A program made the position numbers and the translations under genes. Positions 1 through 10,479 of a stretch of DNA of 64,000 nucleotides are shown here, one piece after another. The stretch comes from Aegilops tauschii subsp. strangulata (taxonomy: Eukaryota; Streptophyta; Magnoliopsida; Poales; Poaceae). The notes under the pieces were generated by a model, which saw nothing but the letters and a program-made list of their open reading frames with translations, did not search any database and was not told the origin of the DNA. Numbering within the stretch: position 1 is the stretch's first letter; each line of letters opens with the position of its first letter. The DNA is taken from NCBI RefSeq assembly GCF_002575655.3, contig NC_053037.3, forward strand, positions 445,315,793 through 445,379,792, given 5' to 3'.

Positions 1-147
1 TACTAGGGACACTCTGTTTGTCTATGTATTCATACATGTACTAAGTTTCCGGTTAATACAATTCTAGCATGAATAATAAACATTTATCATGATATAAGGA
101 AATATAAATAAGAACTTTGTTATTGCCTCTAGGGCATATTTCCTTCA
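1..147 (+). mobile_element. 3' tail of a BARE1/Angela-type Copia LTR
   Basis: The segment ends at 147 with the terminus GGCATATTTCCTTCA, the characteristic 3' end of BARE1/Angela LTRs in Triticeae. Right after it the E-family LTR resumes in the middle of its own sequence (compare 148 onward with 47283 onward and 61125 onward), so this element inserted into E LTR1. The expected 5-bp duplication would be GCGGT (148-152); its partner lies left of the window. Only the end of the LTR is present and nothing coding is visible. Confidence 0.85.
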
Positions 148-1110
148 GCGGTTTGAAGGAAAAAGAGGCCGGGGTCGAGGACTATTTATATGTGGGCTTT
201 CGTGCAGGAGGGGCAAGGCGAGGGGGTGGAGTCCGGGTAAGACTCGGCGGTGGCCGGCGATGGCGTGCGGGAGGCGGACTTTCGATGGCGTGGGGATGAA
301 GAAGCTGACAGGTGGGGTCCACCTGTCAGTTGCTGGCGGGGCGGCGTGCGAACGAGGAAAGGAGTGGGCGAGCGAGGCGGAGGCGGTTCGGCGAGGTGCA
401 GGCCGCTACTGGGCTGGGCCGGGTGGCCTGGCCTGGCGCGGTCGGTGGGCTCTCTCTCTCCTTTTTTTTGAATAAGTCAGAGAGTAAAAGTTACAAAAGA
501 GAAATAAAGATAAATTTTTTTCCTGGACAAGAAATATATCAAAATTCTTAGAATAAAACGAACAAAAATATGAACTATTTTTCAGAGGCAAATAAATTAC
601 TTTAACAGAACATTGTTTTTAATATCCTCAAATTGGATTCGAATTTGATTTTTCAAATCTTTTACAAATATTTTGTTTTTGTTTTCTTCTTCCAAATTGT
701 TTTCAAATCTTCTCTGAATTTTGAAGGGTCATGTTTCCTTCACTCAAGTATTTTATATTCAGAGAATTTGAGATAATTTGAAATTCCAACAGAAGAGAGA
801 AAAATTTCCAATAAATTTTGAAAGCGGTACTCATCACTCTCCACTCTATTTCATCAATTTGAAGAAGTATTGTTATCTTCTCTCATTCAAAATCCTTGAG
901 TGCAATAAGGTTTCTGAGTTGAATTATTTCAAATGGAATTCCATGGAAACCAAATGCAAGAATGAAAGTTTGGGAAAGTCCTTTTATTCCCTCTCATTTA
1001 ACTTTCAAAAAGTTTCAAATTTCACTCAATTTCACACAACAAATCACACAAGCAATCATTATTACTTAATTAATATAACATTCCAAAATTTAGAATTTTG
1101 GGATGTTACA
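148..1110 (-). repeat. E LTR1 (partial)
   Basis: This aligns with 47283-48227 and 61125-61901. It ends GGGATGTTACA, which on the minus strand is the LTR start TGTAACATCCC. The left part is cut by the BARE1/Angela insertion and is outside the window. It is the 3' LTR of E copy 1. Confidence 0.85.
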
Positions 1111-1124
1111 AACCTACCACCCTT
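1111..1124 (-). promoter_or_regulatory. Polypurine tract of E copy 1
   Basis: On the minus strand this reads AAGGGTGGTAGGTT and abuts the LTR start TGTAACATCC. It is the plus-strand primer position expected for a minus-oriented element; the counterpart is at 48228-48241. Confidence 0.7.
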
Positions 1125-2429
1125 GAAATGAATCTCGCCCTCGAGATTCGGAGAGGCTAGCAAGAAATAGGTTAGGTTCGAGGGTCTCCGCAAAATCCAT
1201 CGATTGTCACTAAGGTTTGGGGTGCTACCACCCTTTGAAACATGGTTACGGTTCCATCAAAACTCATATACTCCATCCATATTGTTGACAGGGTCGGTTT
1301 TCTCAAATCTTCAGGGTAATTTTTGCTCTGGGGCTCTTCAAGTAGTGGCATAACCTTTTCCTCCATTATTGTGTCCTTTCATCTTGGTAAGGTTCTTCCG
1401 AGACTGGGTCTTCTTAGCTTCTAGGTCTAGCAACAATACTAAACAACTATCAATCTCTCATGGTGGTCATCAATTTATGGTTTCTCCTGCAGGAAATGGG
1501 TCTGGGCTTCATTCTCACCGTATGAACTACGATTGGCAACAACTACCTTGTACAAGAGAAAATAGTCATACGATTCTAAGGTTCAATCAAGGTTTTGATA
1601 TCGTCGTCTCTCTACTATGGGTAAGTCACTCAGATTTACCATCCCATATAGCAGAGGCGAATAATAATAGTAAGTCGGCATGGTGTTCAATCCATTCCGC
1701 ACCCAAATCATTACCTTGTATATGGTTTAGTGAATCTCGGATTCTAAAACTCGGTCATCCTCACCAGCATTGCAGACTTTCTCTTGTCGATGACCTAAGT
1801 TCGGATAACTCCATTGATTCTGCAAGCCAAACAAACATCAATCGTTTCTTTCATCTCTTAGGTTTTGCGTAACTCCTATAAGATCATCTGTTGATAAAGT
1901 CGTAACTTCTTATAGGGTTTTTTCCTTCAGCAAGGATGTGCTTGCTTCTTGTCAGGTCATGGAGCATGTGGGTTATGGCCCATCTCATCACTTGTAAACC
2001 TTACTCATCATCAGGTTGCAACTGATCATTATTCCAACATCCAGCTTCCTAGCATTCTTAAATTGATCCAATTGTATTGTCCTCCTTCCTTCTATTGGTA
2101 CAAAACTAAGATGTAGTTACTCAGACTCATCATTGAGTGGTCCATTACAATGTCTAACGTAGCTAACCACTAGCTCTTGTATTTGGTAACGGCATTGGGT
2201 TCTACCACCCATAAAATTAATAAACACTAGTTTCTTCAAAATCTTATTCCACATATCATGATTTCACTCATTGCCTATATTGTAACAACTCATAAAATCC
2301 AAATCAATACCAATGATGATGCTAACTTTATTGATTCTCAAACTATTACAATCTCCTGCATTTCCATTACATGCCTCAACTTAACACCTCAATATAAGAG
2401 TGTTCCCACTACCTAGTGCATTTTTTTAC
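1111..2429 (-). other. E copy 1, non-coding 3' part of body
   Basis: About 1.3 kb between the gag 3' end and LTR1. It is closely matched by 48228-49349 plus 56450-56650. An open frame of 167 codons on the plus strand (1369-1872) is broken in the second copy and is antisense to the element, so I do not call it a gene. No other feature is seen. Confidence 0.7.
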
Positions 2430-2751
2430 AAACTCAACTATTTAGCCCAAGTCTCCTTCTCATTGGGACAATCTCTAGCAAAGTGCCCTGCTTCTTTACA
2501 GTGGAAACATATTACTTCTGACAAGTCTCGAGGTTTCCTTGTGATTACATGGTCTCCTAGGATCCTCGGCTCCTTTTTGGGCAACCGCTGAAGTAGTGCC
2601 CTAGATCTTTGCACCTGAAACATGTGATATGACCCAGGTCCTTCTTTGTAGAAATTGGGTTGTTCTGGGGATATATTCTGTTTCTCTTCCTGGACTATTC
2701 CGTACCAATTAGGGCTTCTATCTCCTGTGGGTCATACTCTCTGTCGGGAAT
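2430..2751 (-). pseudogene. E copy 1 gag, 3' part with zinc knuckles
   Basis: This is the C-terminal part of the gag-like protein, separated from its 5' part (25990-26631) by the G1 insertion. On the minus strand it encodes CFHCKEAGHFARDC (2468-2509), a canonical CX2CX4HX4C knuckle. The preceding knuckle is in another frame because of a one-base loss near 2577 relative to copy 2, where CFRCKDLGHYFSGC is in frame. Knuckles bind nucleic acid, normally genomic RNA in the capsid. With insertion and frameshift this copy is inactive. Confidence 0.75.
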
Positions 2752-5700
2752 TGATACGTCCATTTTGCATCATGTTTTTTACTACTATTTATAATGTTTT
2801 TATCCATAATAATGCTTTTTGGAGTAATTCTAATGCCTTTTCTCTCATAATTTGCAAGGTACAGACCAAGAGGGAGAATTCCGGCAGCTGGAAATCTGGA
2901 CCTGAAAAAGCTACGTCAGGCTACCTATTCTGCACAACTCCAAACAAGTTGGAACTTGATACGTCCATTTTGCATCATGATTTTATATCGATATTTATTA
3001 CATTATGGGCTGTTATTACACATTATGTCACAATACTTTTGCCTATTCTCTCTTATTTTACAAGGTTTACATGAAGAGGGAGCATGCCGGCAGCTGGAAT
3101 TCTGGGCTGGAAAAGGAGCAAATATTAGAGACCTATTCTGCACAACTCCAAAAGTCCTGAAAATTCACGGAGGCGCATTTTGGAATATATAAAAAATACT
3201 GGCGAAAGAATCAACCAGAGGGGGCCCACACCCTGGCCACGAGGGTGGGGGCGCGCCCTACCCCCTGGGCGCGCCCCCTGTCTCGTGGGCCCCCTGGCAG
3301 GCCTCCGGTGCCCATCTTCTGCTATATGAAGTCTTTCGTCCTAGAAAAAATAAGGAGGAAGCTTTCGGGACGAAGCACCGCCGCCACGAGGCGGAACCTG
3401 GCGAAATCAATCTAGGGCTCCGGCGTAGCTGTTCTGCCGCGGAAACATCCCTTCGGGAGGGGGAAATCATCACCATCGTCATCACCATCGATCCTCTCAG
3501 CGGGAGGGGGTCAATCTCCATCAACATCTTCACCAGCAACATCTCCTCTCAAACCCTAGTTCATCTTTTGTATCCAATCTTTGTCTCAAAACCTCAGATT
3601 GGTACCTGTGGGTTGCTAGTAGTGTTGATAACTCCTTGTAGTTGATGCTAGTTGGTTTATTTGGTGGAATATCGTATGTTCAGATCCTTCATGCATATTA
3701 ATACCCCTCTGATTATGAACATGAATATGATTTGTGAGTAGTTACGTTTGTTCCTGTGGACATGGGAGAAGTCTTGCTATAAGTAGTCATGTGTATTTTG
3801 TATTCGTTTGATATTTTGATGAGATGTATGTTGTCTTTCCTCTAGTGGTGTTATGTGAACGTCGACTACATGACACTTCACCATTGTTTGGGCCTAGAGG
3901 AAGGTATTGGGAAGTAATAAGTAGATGATGGGTTGCTAGAGTGACAAAAGCTTAAACCCTAGTTTATGTGTTGCTTCATAAGGGGCTGATTTGGATCCAC
4001 ATGTTTCATGCTATGGTTAGGTTTACCTTAATACTTCTTTCGTAGTTGCGGATGCTTACAATAGGGGTTAATCATAAGTGGGATGCTTGTACAAGGAAGG
4101 GCAGCACCCAAGCACCGGTCCACCCACATATCAAATTATCAAAGTAACGAACGTGAATCATATGAGCGTGATGAAAACTAGCTTGACGATAATTCCCATG
4201 TGTCCTCGGGAGCATTTTCCTTTATATAAGAGTTTGTCCAGGCTTGTCCTTTGCTACAAAAAGGATTGGGCCACCTTGCTGCACCCTGTTTACCTTTGTT
4301 ACTTGTTACCCGTTATGAATACCTTATCACAAAACTATATGTTACCGATAATTTCAAAGCTTGCAGACAATACCTTACTGAAAACCGCTTGTCATTTCCT
4401 TCTGCTCCTCGTTGGGTTCAACACTCTTACTTATCGAAAGGACTACGATAGATCCCCTATACCTGTGGGTCATCAAAACTTCACGGGGATTTTTTATGGA
4501 ATAAATAAGAATTACTCGAACAAATAAACACCAGAGGGGGGCCACCAGGTGGGCACAACCCACCAGGGCGCACCAGGCCCCCCTGGTGCGCCCTGGGGGT
4601 TGTGGCCTCCTCGGCCCACCACCGGTGCCCATCGTTGGGTATATAAGTCATTTTGACCTAGAAAAAATAAGAGGAGGACTTTCGGGACGAAGCACCGCCG
4701 CCTCGAGGCGGAACTTGGGGAGGAGCACTTTTGCCCTCCGGCAGAGCGATTCCGCCGGGGGAACTTCCCTCCCGGAGGGGGAAATCATCATCATCATCAT
4801 CACCAACAACTCTTCCATCTTGGGGAGGGCAATATCCATCAACATCTTCAACAGCACCATCTCATCTCAAACCCTAGTTCATCTCTTGTGTTCAATCTTG
4901 TTACCGGAACTATAGATTGGTGCTTGTGGGTGACTAGTAGTGTTGATTACATCTTGTAGTTGATTACTATATGGTTTATTTGGTGGAAGATTATATGTTC
5001 AGATCCAATATGCTATTTAATAATCCTTTGATCATGAGCATGTTTATTATTTGTGAGTAGTCACTTTTGTTCTTGAGGTCACGGGGGAAATCATGTTGCA
5101 AGTAATCATGTGAACTTGATACGTGTTCGATATTTTGATAGTATGTATGTTGTGATTCCCTTAGTGGTGCCATGTGAACGTCGACTACATGACACTTCAC
5201 CATATTTGGGCCTAAGGGAATGCATTTGGAGTAGCAATTAGATGGTGGGTTGCGAAAGTGACAGAAACCTAAACCCTAGTTTATGCGCTACTCCGTAAGG
5301 GACCGATTGGACCCTAGAGTTTAATGCTATGGTTAGAATTTATTCTTAATACATTTCTCGTACTTGCGGATGCTTGCGGGAGGGTTAATCATAAGTAGGA
5401 GGTTTGTTCAAGTAAGAACAGCACCTAAGCACCGGTCCACCCACATATCAAATTATCAAAGTATCAAACACAAATCGGACCAACATGATGAAAGTGACTA
5501 GATGAAATTCCTGTGTACCCTCAAGAACGCTTTGCTTATCATAAGAGACCATTTTGGCATGTCCTTTGCCTCAAAAGGATTGGGCTATCTTGCTGCACTT
5601 TTTTTACTACTATCGTTACTTGCTCGTTACAAATTATCTTGCTATCAAACTACTCTGCTACTTACAATTTCAGCACTTGCAAACACTACCTTACTGAAAA

Positions 5701-5792
5701 CTACTTGTCATTTCCTTCTGCTCCTCGTTGGTTTTGACACTCTTACTTATCAAAAAGAGCTACAATTGATTCCCTATACTTGTGGGTCATCA
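2752..5792 (+). repeat. G1 5' LTR, containing solo LTR S1
   Basis: It starts TGATACGTCC and ends GGGTCATCA. Without S1 and its target duplication it is about 1.52 kb, the same as the 3' LTR at 24466-25984. A TATATAAG box lies at 4640-4647, matching 24830-24837 in the 3' LTR; transcription of G1 would start just downstream. Confidence 0.9.
2957..4475 (+). mobile_element. S1: solo LTR of a related Gypsy family
   Basis: This 1,519-bp LTR starts TGATACGTCC and ends GGGTCATCA, like the G1 LTR but clearly diverged. It interrupts the G1 LTR between sequences that are contiguous at 24655-24670. Flanks are GAACT (2952-2956) and AAACT (4476-4480), an imperfect duplication (4 of 5). No internal region is present, so it is a solo LTR left by LTR-LTR recombination. 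Confidence 0.85.
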
Positions 5793-5803
5793 AGGCTATT
5801 TTC

Positions 5804-5821
5804 TGGAACCGTTGTCGGGGA
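5804..5821 (+). promoter_or_regulatory. G1 primer binding site (tRNA-Asp type, decayed)
   Basis: TGGAACCGTTGTCGGGGA lies 11 bp after the 5' LTR. It matches 15 of 18 bases of TGGCGCCGTTGCCGGGGA, the complement of a plant tRNA-Asp 3' end; M2 has the perfect form at 54864-54881. Confidence 0.75.
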
Positions 5822-5846
5822 GTGAAGCGCCTTTGGTAAGTGGAAT

Positions 5847-6596
5847 TTGGTAAGGAAACATTTATATAGTGTGCTGAAATTTATTGTCACATGTTACTAT
5901 GGAAAACAATCCTTTGAGGGGTTTGTTCAGGGTATCTTCACCTCGTCCGGAACCACAATTAATTACCCTCAACCTACTGCACCTACTGAAAATATTGAAT
6001 ATGAAATTCCTTCGGGTATGATAGAACAACTGCTAGCTAATCCTTATGTAGGAGATGGAACCGAACAAACTGATATGCACTTGATATATGTGGAACAAAT
6101 TTGTGGATTGTTTAAGCTTGTAGGTTTACCCAGGGATCAAGTTATGAAAAAGGTTTTCCATTTATCTTTGAAGGGAAAAGCATTGGCATGGTATAGGCTA
6201 TGCGATGATATTGGATCATGGAATTGGAATCGTTTGAAATTGCAGTTCCACCAAAAAATTTATCCTATGCATCTAGTTCATCATGATCGGAATTATATAT
6301 ATAATTTTTGGCCTCGTGAAGGAGAAAGTATCGCTCTAGCTTGGGGGAGGCTTAAGTCAATGTTATATTCATGCCCCAATCATGAGCTCTTGAGAGAAAT
6401 TATTATCCAGAATTTTTATGCTCGGCTTTCTCGTAATGATCAAACCATGCTTGATACTTCTTGTGCTGGTTCTTTTATGAAGAAGACTATTGAATTCCGG
6501 TGGGATCTTTTGGAAAGAATTAAACGCAACTATGAAGATTGGGAACTCGACGAAGGTAAAGAGTCAGGTATTAAAATTAAATATGATTGTGTTTAA
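5847..6596 (+). CDS. gag: G1 gag polyprotein (capsid region)
   Basis: An open frame of 249 codons with a Retrotrans_gag-like region. Hallmarks include LKGKALAWYRLCDDIGSWNW at about residues 108-127 and, further on, the WPREGESIALAWGRLKSML helix. Gag assembles the cytoplasmic particle that packages element RNA. The first residues may belong to the leader; the family start is probably the in-frame MENN-like region, altered here. The frame closes with TAA at 6594 and resumes in other frames in 6603-7055, where Gypsy gag normally continues into pol, so the gene is probably broken. No CCHC knuckle is seen in the open part. Confidence 0.85.
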   Translation: MVRKHLYSVLKFIVTCYYGKQSFEGFVQGIFTSSGTTINYPQPTAPTENIEYEIPSGMIEQLLANPYVGDGTEQTDMHLIYVEQICGLFKLVGLPRDQVMKKVFHLSLKGKALAWYRLCDDIGSWNWNRLKLQFHQKIYPMHLVHHDRNYIYNFWPREGESIALAWGRLKSMLYSCPNHELLREIIIQNFYARLSRNDQTMLDTSCAGSFMKKTIEFRWDLLERIKRNYEDWELDEGKESGIKIKYDCV

Positions 6597-7055
6597 TCTT
6601 TTATGGATACCGATGCTTTTAAAATGTTTAGCACTAAATATGGACATGACTCTCAGATAGTAGCCTCCTTTTGTGAATCATTTGCTACTCATGTTGAACT
6701 CCCTAAAGAGAAGTGGTTTAAATATCACCCACCTATTAAAGAAGAAATTAAAGAACCGTACCAGTTAAAGAAGAAACTATACTTTATAATGTTGATCCAG
6801 TTGTTCCTTCTGTTTATATTGAGAAACCACCTTTCCCTGTTAGGATAAAGGAACATGCTAAAATTTCAACTGTGCTTAACAAAAGCTATATTAGAACACC
6901 TAAACCTAATGAACAAATTAAAGTAGAACCTAGCATTTCTATGGTTAAAAGATCTCTTAGAAGAAGATATAGATGGGCGTGTTATTTACTTCTGTGATGA
7001 AGCTGCTAGAATTGCCAAACCTGATAAAAAGGATAAACATAGACCTGTTGTTGGC
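6597..7055 (+). pseudogene. G1 gag-pol linker, frameshifted
   Basis: Codon-like composition continues but in shifting frames: 6603-6848 is open for 81 codons, then the frame is lost until the protease opens at 7056. This is where the C-terminal gag and linker lie in related Gypsy elements. No catalytic motif is seen. Confidence 0.5.
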
Positions 7056-7772
7056 ATGCCTGTCATCTCAGTTAAAATAGGAGATCAGTGTTATCATGGC
7101 TTATGTGACATGGGTGCTAGTGTGAGTGATATTCCTTACACTTTATATCAAGAAATTATGAAAGACATAGCACCTGCAGAGTTAGAAGACATAGATGTTA
7201 CTATTAAACTTGCTAATAGAGACACCATATCACCCTTTGGGATTGTTAGAGATGTTGAAGTCTTGTGTGGGAAAATAAAATACACTACTGATTTTCTTGT
7301 TCTTGGTTCCCCACAAGATGACTTTTGTCCCATTATCTTTGGTAGACCTTTCTTGAATACAGTTTATGCTAAGGTAGATTGTAAGAAACAAACTGTTGGT
7401 GTTAGCTTTGGTGATGAGTCTCATGAGTTTAATTTTTGCAAGTTTAGTAGAAATCTTCATGAAAAAGAATTGCCTAGTAAAAATGAATTAATTGGTCTTG
7501 CTTCTATTGCTGTTCCACCTACTGATCCTTTAGAACAATATCTGCTAGACCATGAAAATGATTTACATATGCATGAAAGAAATGAAATAGATAAAATTCT
7601 CTTTGAACAACGTCCTCTACTTAAACACAATTTGCCTATTGAAACTCTAGGAGGTCCTCCTCCACCTAAAGGTGATCCTGTGTTTGAATTAAAACAATTT
7701 CCAGACACTTTGAAATATGCTTATCTTGATGAAAAGAAGATATATCCTGTTATTATTAGCGCAAACCTTTGA
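7056..7772 (+). CDS. G1 aspartic protease region of pol
   Basis: An open segment of 238 codons with retropepsin-like hallmarks. The active-site loop is CDMGASVSDIPYTLY (about residues 18-32), where related grass elements usually have DIGASVSVIP, and PIIFGRPFLNT (about residues 92-102) matches the conserved flap-distal ILGRPFL motif. It would cleave the gag-pol polyprotein. The downstream part (about residues 160-238) is the linker to RT. It is separated from gag and RT by stops, so expression as a polyprotein is unlikely. Confidence 0.85.
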   Translation: MPVISVKIGDQCYHGLCDMGASVSDIPYTLYQEIMKDIAPAELEDIDVTIKLANRDTISPFGIVRDVEVLCGKIKYTTDFLVLGSPQDDFCPIIFGRPFLNTVYAKVDCKKQTVGVSFGDESHEFNFCKFSRNLHEKELPSKNELIGLASIAVPPTDPLEQYLLDHENDLHMHERNEIDKILFEQRPLLKHNLPIETLGGPPPPKGDPVFELKQFPDTLKYAYLDEKKIYPVIISANL

Positions 7773-7887
7773 GAACATGAAGAAGAAAGATTATTGAAAG
7801 TTCTAAGGAAGCACCAGGCTGCTATTGGATATACTCTTGATGGTTTAAAGGGCATTAGTCCCACTCTATGTCAGCACAAAAATTAAT

Positions 7888-9066
7888 ATGGAACCTGATG
7901 CTAAACCCATTGTTGATCACCAACGTCGGTTAAATCCAAAAATGAAGGAAGTGGTAAGAACGAAAATCTTAAAACTTCTGGAGGCAGGTATAATATATCC
8001 CATAGTTGATAGTAGATGGGTAAGTCTTGTTCATTGTGTTCCTAAGAAAGGAGGTATTACTGTTGTTCCTAATGATAAGAAGGAACTTATTCCACAAAGA
8101 ATTATCACAGGCTATAGAATAGTAATTGATTTTAGAAAATTAAATAAAGCAACTAGAAAATATCATTACCCTTTGCCTTTTATTGATCAAATGCTTGAAA
8201 GATTATCTAAGCACACACACTTTTGCTTCCTTGATGGATATTCTGGGTTTTCACAAATACATGTTTCTCAACCTGATCAAGAAAAGAACACTTTTACTTG
8301 TCCATTTGGAACCTATGCTTATAGACGTATGCCTTTTGGTTTATGTAATGCACCTGCTACCTTATAAAGATGTATGACTGCTATATTCTCTGACTTTTGT
8401 GAAAAGATTGTTGAGGTTTTCATGAATGACTTTTCTGTTTATGGGTAGTCTTTTGATGATTGTTTAAGCAATCTTGAGCGAGTTTTGCAGAGATGTGAAG
8501 AAACAAATCTTGTCTTGAATTGGGAGAAGTGCCACTTTATGGTTAATGAAGGCATTGTCTTGGGTCATAAAATTTCTGAAAGAGGTGTTGAACTGGACCA
8601 AGCTAAGGTTGGTGCAATTGAGAAAATGCCATGTCCTAAAGATATAAAAGGTATTCATAGTTTCCTAGGCCACGATGGTTTCTATAGGAGATTTATCAAA
8701 GACTTTCCTAAAATTTCTAACCCTCTTACTAGTCTCTTGCAGAAGGATATTCCTTTTGTTTTTTATGATGATTGTTTAGAAGCCTTTGAAACACTCAAGA
8801 AAGCCTTAATTTCTGCACCTATTGTTCAACCACCTGATTGGAACTTGCCTTTTGAAATTATGTGTGATGCTAGTAATTATGTTGTTGGTGTTGTTCTAGG
8901 ACAAAGAGTTGATAAGAAATTGAATGTTATTCATTATGCTAGTAAAACTCTAGACAGTGCTCAAGGAAATTATGCTACTACTGAAAAAGAATTTTTAGTA
9001 GTGGGTTTTGCTTGTGATAAATTTAGACCTTATATTGTTGATTCAAAAGTAACTGTTCACACAGAC
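7888..9066 (+). pseudogene. G1 reverse transcriptase and N-terminal RNase H
   Basis: The RT palm is well preserved: RIVIDFRKLNKATRK, FCFLDGYSGFSQI and YRRMPFGLCNAPATL. The frame then hits TAA at 8365-8367 and TAG at about 8446. The catalytic box, normally F/Y-M/V-D-D, reads FMND, so one catalytic Asp is replaced by Asn. From 8485 the thumb and connection follow, then RNase H with FEIMCDASNYVVGVVLG and HYASKTLD. The G2 insertion at 9067 splits RNase H after the codons for HTD; the rest resumes at 20513. Three independent lesions show it is dead. Confidence 0.93.
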
Positions 9067-9238
9067 TGTCGGTGTACAAAAGTAGGGGCTCTCCTTTTTA
9101 CCCCTCTACTTGTACACGGGCAGTCAGAGCCACACCTGCGGCCGCACTTAGCAGGGCAAAGGGAGGGAGAAAAAGCACAAGACAGGCAAAACAACGCCAA
9201 GACCAGAGACACAAAGAGCAAGAGGGGGAGGTGGACTC

Positions 9239-9573
9239 CCCCGGCAAGACCCTTGCTGGGGCGGCCTCCATGGCCCCGGCAAGAACCTTTCCGGGGCAAC
9301 TTGCCCAACGCCAGCAGAGCGCGCCACCCTTGAGCCCAAGGGTTCCAACACCATCAACCACTTTGGAACCAGGGCTCGGGAGGCACCTTCGTGGTGGCAT
9401 GCAGATCTTTGTGAAGATCATAAGCACACAAGATCAGATGAGGACCAGAAGACGACGATCCTCGCGAGATCCTCGCCGAGGAAATCCACGAGACCTCCGG
9501 CAAGATCCTTGCTAGGGACAACCGCGATGCCACGGCAAGACCCTTGCCGAGGCCTCGACAAGGCCCTTGCCGA
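9239..9573. repeat. Five copies of a short inverted-repeat motif in the G2 LTR
   Basis: A motif of the form CCGGCAAGACCCTTGCCGG recurs at about 9239-9261, 9274-9296, 9497-9516, 9533-9549 and 9554-9573. The fourth is a perfect 7-bp inverted repeat with 3-bp spacer (CGGCAAG-ACC-CTTGCCG). The 3' LTR has the same set at 19516-19850. They lie upstream of the TATA box, in the presumed U3. Confidence 0.75.
9387..9416 (+). other. Polyubiquitin-junction-like segment, first in 5' LTR
   Basis: In one frame this reads LRGGMQIFVK, the end of one ubiquitin unit (LRGG) followed by the start of the next (MQIFVK), as found only at unit junctions of polyubiquitin genes. No ubiquitin sequence extends beyond it on either side. 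The 3' LTR has the same segment. Confidence 0.65.
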
Positions 9574-9706
9574 GGACACCTGCAGGGCCACAGCCAGGCC
9601 TACGTCTGCCAAGACTCCACCGCCGTTCCCATACTGCTGCCAGCCCAACCAGCTGGGCAGGCACCTGCGTGGCAACGTGCGGCCTCCAGGCCAACTCAGC
9701 AAGCAC

Positions 9707-9742
9707 CTGCATGGTGGCATGCAGATCTTCGTGAAGACCCTA
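9707..9742 (+). other. Polyubiquitin-junction-like segment, second in 5' LTR
   Basis: It reads L-H-GGMQIFVKTL here and LRGGMQIFVKTL in the 3' LTR at 19984-20019, so the ancestral form was the exact 12-residue ubiquitin junction; CGT has become CAT in this copy. It lies about 320 bp after the first segment. Confidence 0.7.
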
Positions 9743-9984
9743 CCACCACGCCATCTCAGCAGCCTGCCAGCCTACATGGCGCTGCATGCCTCGTTGGCCT
9801 GGACGCGTGTCGGAGCGAGGCGGAGCGGCGACGGACGGGACGGGCCTCACTGCCGTCCCCAATAAAGCAATGGGACACCTAAGGAGCGCATTTAATGCGC
9901 CTTGTCCCGTAATGACAGGCGATAAGCTTGTACACTGTATACCTTTCCACCTCCTGTGTGCCACTGTGGCGACACCTTTTTGAC

Positions 9985-9991
9985 TATAAAA
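9985..9991 (+). promoter_or_regulatory. TATA box of G2 5' LTR
   Basis: TATAAAA in the context GACTATAAAAGGAGGC, about 245 bp before the LTR end; conserved at 20261-20267 in the 3' LTR. Confidence 0.75.
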
Positions 9992-10239
9992 GGAGGCCTG
10001 AGGCGTACTGGAGGGGGATTCAGATCTTTTGGACTACGCACGCACCACAGCTAGTTCGAGAGCTCAAGAACGCTCAAATATACACCAAAGCAGGACTGGG
10101 GTATTACGCATCCTCGCAGCCCGAACCTGGGTAAACGATCCTTGTGCTGACTACCAGACCCGCTCTTTGCACAACCCCGCGCCCGCCAACCGTAGAAGGG
10201 ATCCCAGTGATTCCATAGGTGTCGTTTCCACCGACATCT

Positions 10240-10259
10240 TTGGCGCGCCAGGTAGGGGG
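10240..10259 (+). promoter_or_regulatory. G2 PBS-like site
   Basis: TTGGCGCGCCAGGTAGGGGG lies 3 bp after the 5' LTR. The same motif follows the G3 5' LTR (28622-28641) and is the usual body start of several grass Gypsy families. I do not assign the primer tRNA. Confidence 0.7.
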
Positions 10260-10305
10260 CGTAGTTGTGGAAATCTGGTCTAGTTGGAGTAGCAGCTTCA
10301 TCGTG

Positions 10306-10408
10306 GTCGTCACTCCAAGGAAGAAGACGGCCAAACGAGCGGCAGCATTGGCGGATGCAGCGAACGCTCACGTAGCGGCAGAAAAGCTAAGTCATGCAAA
10401 ACTTTGAA
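10306..10408 (+). pseudogene. G2 gag start remnant
   Basis: A short stretch reads KTAKRAAALADAANAHVAAE, the kind of Ala-rich start seen in gag of related grass Gypsy elements. The frame ends at once and no further gag follows, so gag-pol was lost soon after its start. Confidence 0.4.
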
Positions 10409-10479
10409 CAATTCCTTTTTATATATAAGGTTATCGTCCTCGAAGATCTTGCCCTGTGTATGGAAAACCTGCATGCAAT

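Larger units (their letters stand above)
9067..10236 (+). repeat. G2 5' LTR
   Basis: It starts TGTCGGTGTACAAAAG and ends CCACCGACA. It carries repeated inverted-repeat motifs (9239-9573), two polyubiquitin-junction-like segments (9387-9416, 9707-9742) and a TATA box at 9985-9991. Its open frames on both strands shadow this composition and are not genes. Confidence 0.92.

Noticed and set aside
1369..1872. 167-codon plus-strand ORF in E copy 1
   Set aside because: Antisense to the element and interrupted in the second copy (48486-48773 ends early).
9072..9865. ORFs across the G2 LTR, including one with MQIFVKTL
   Set aside because: Not protein genes: they begin in LTR sequence, the ubiquitin-like part is only 10-12 residues and no ubiquitin fold follows. 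The segment is reported as a captured fragment instead.
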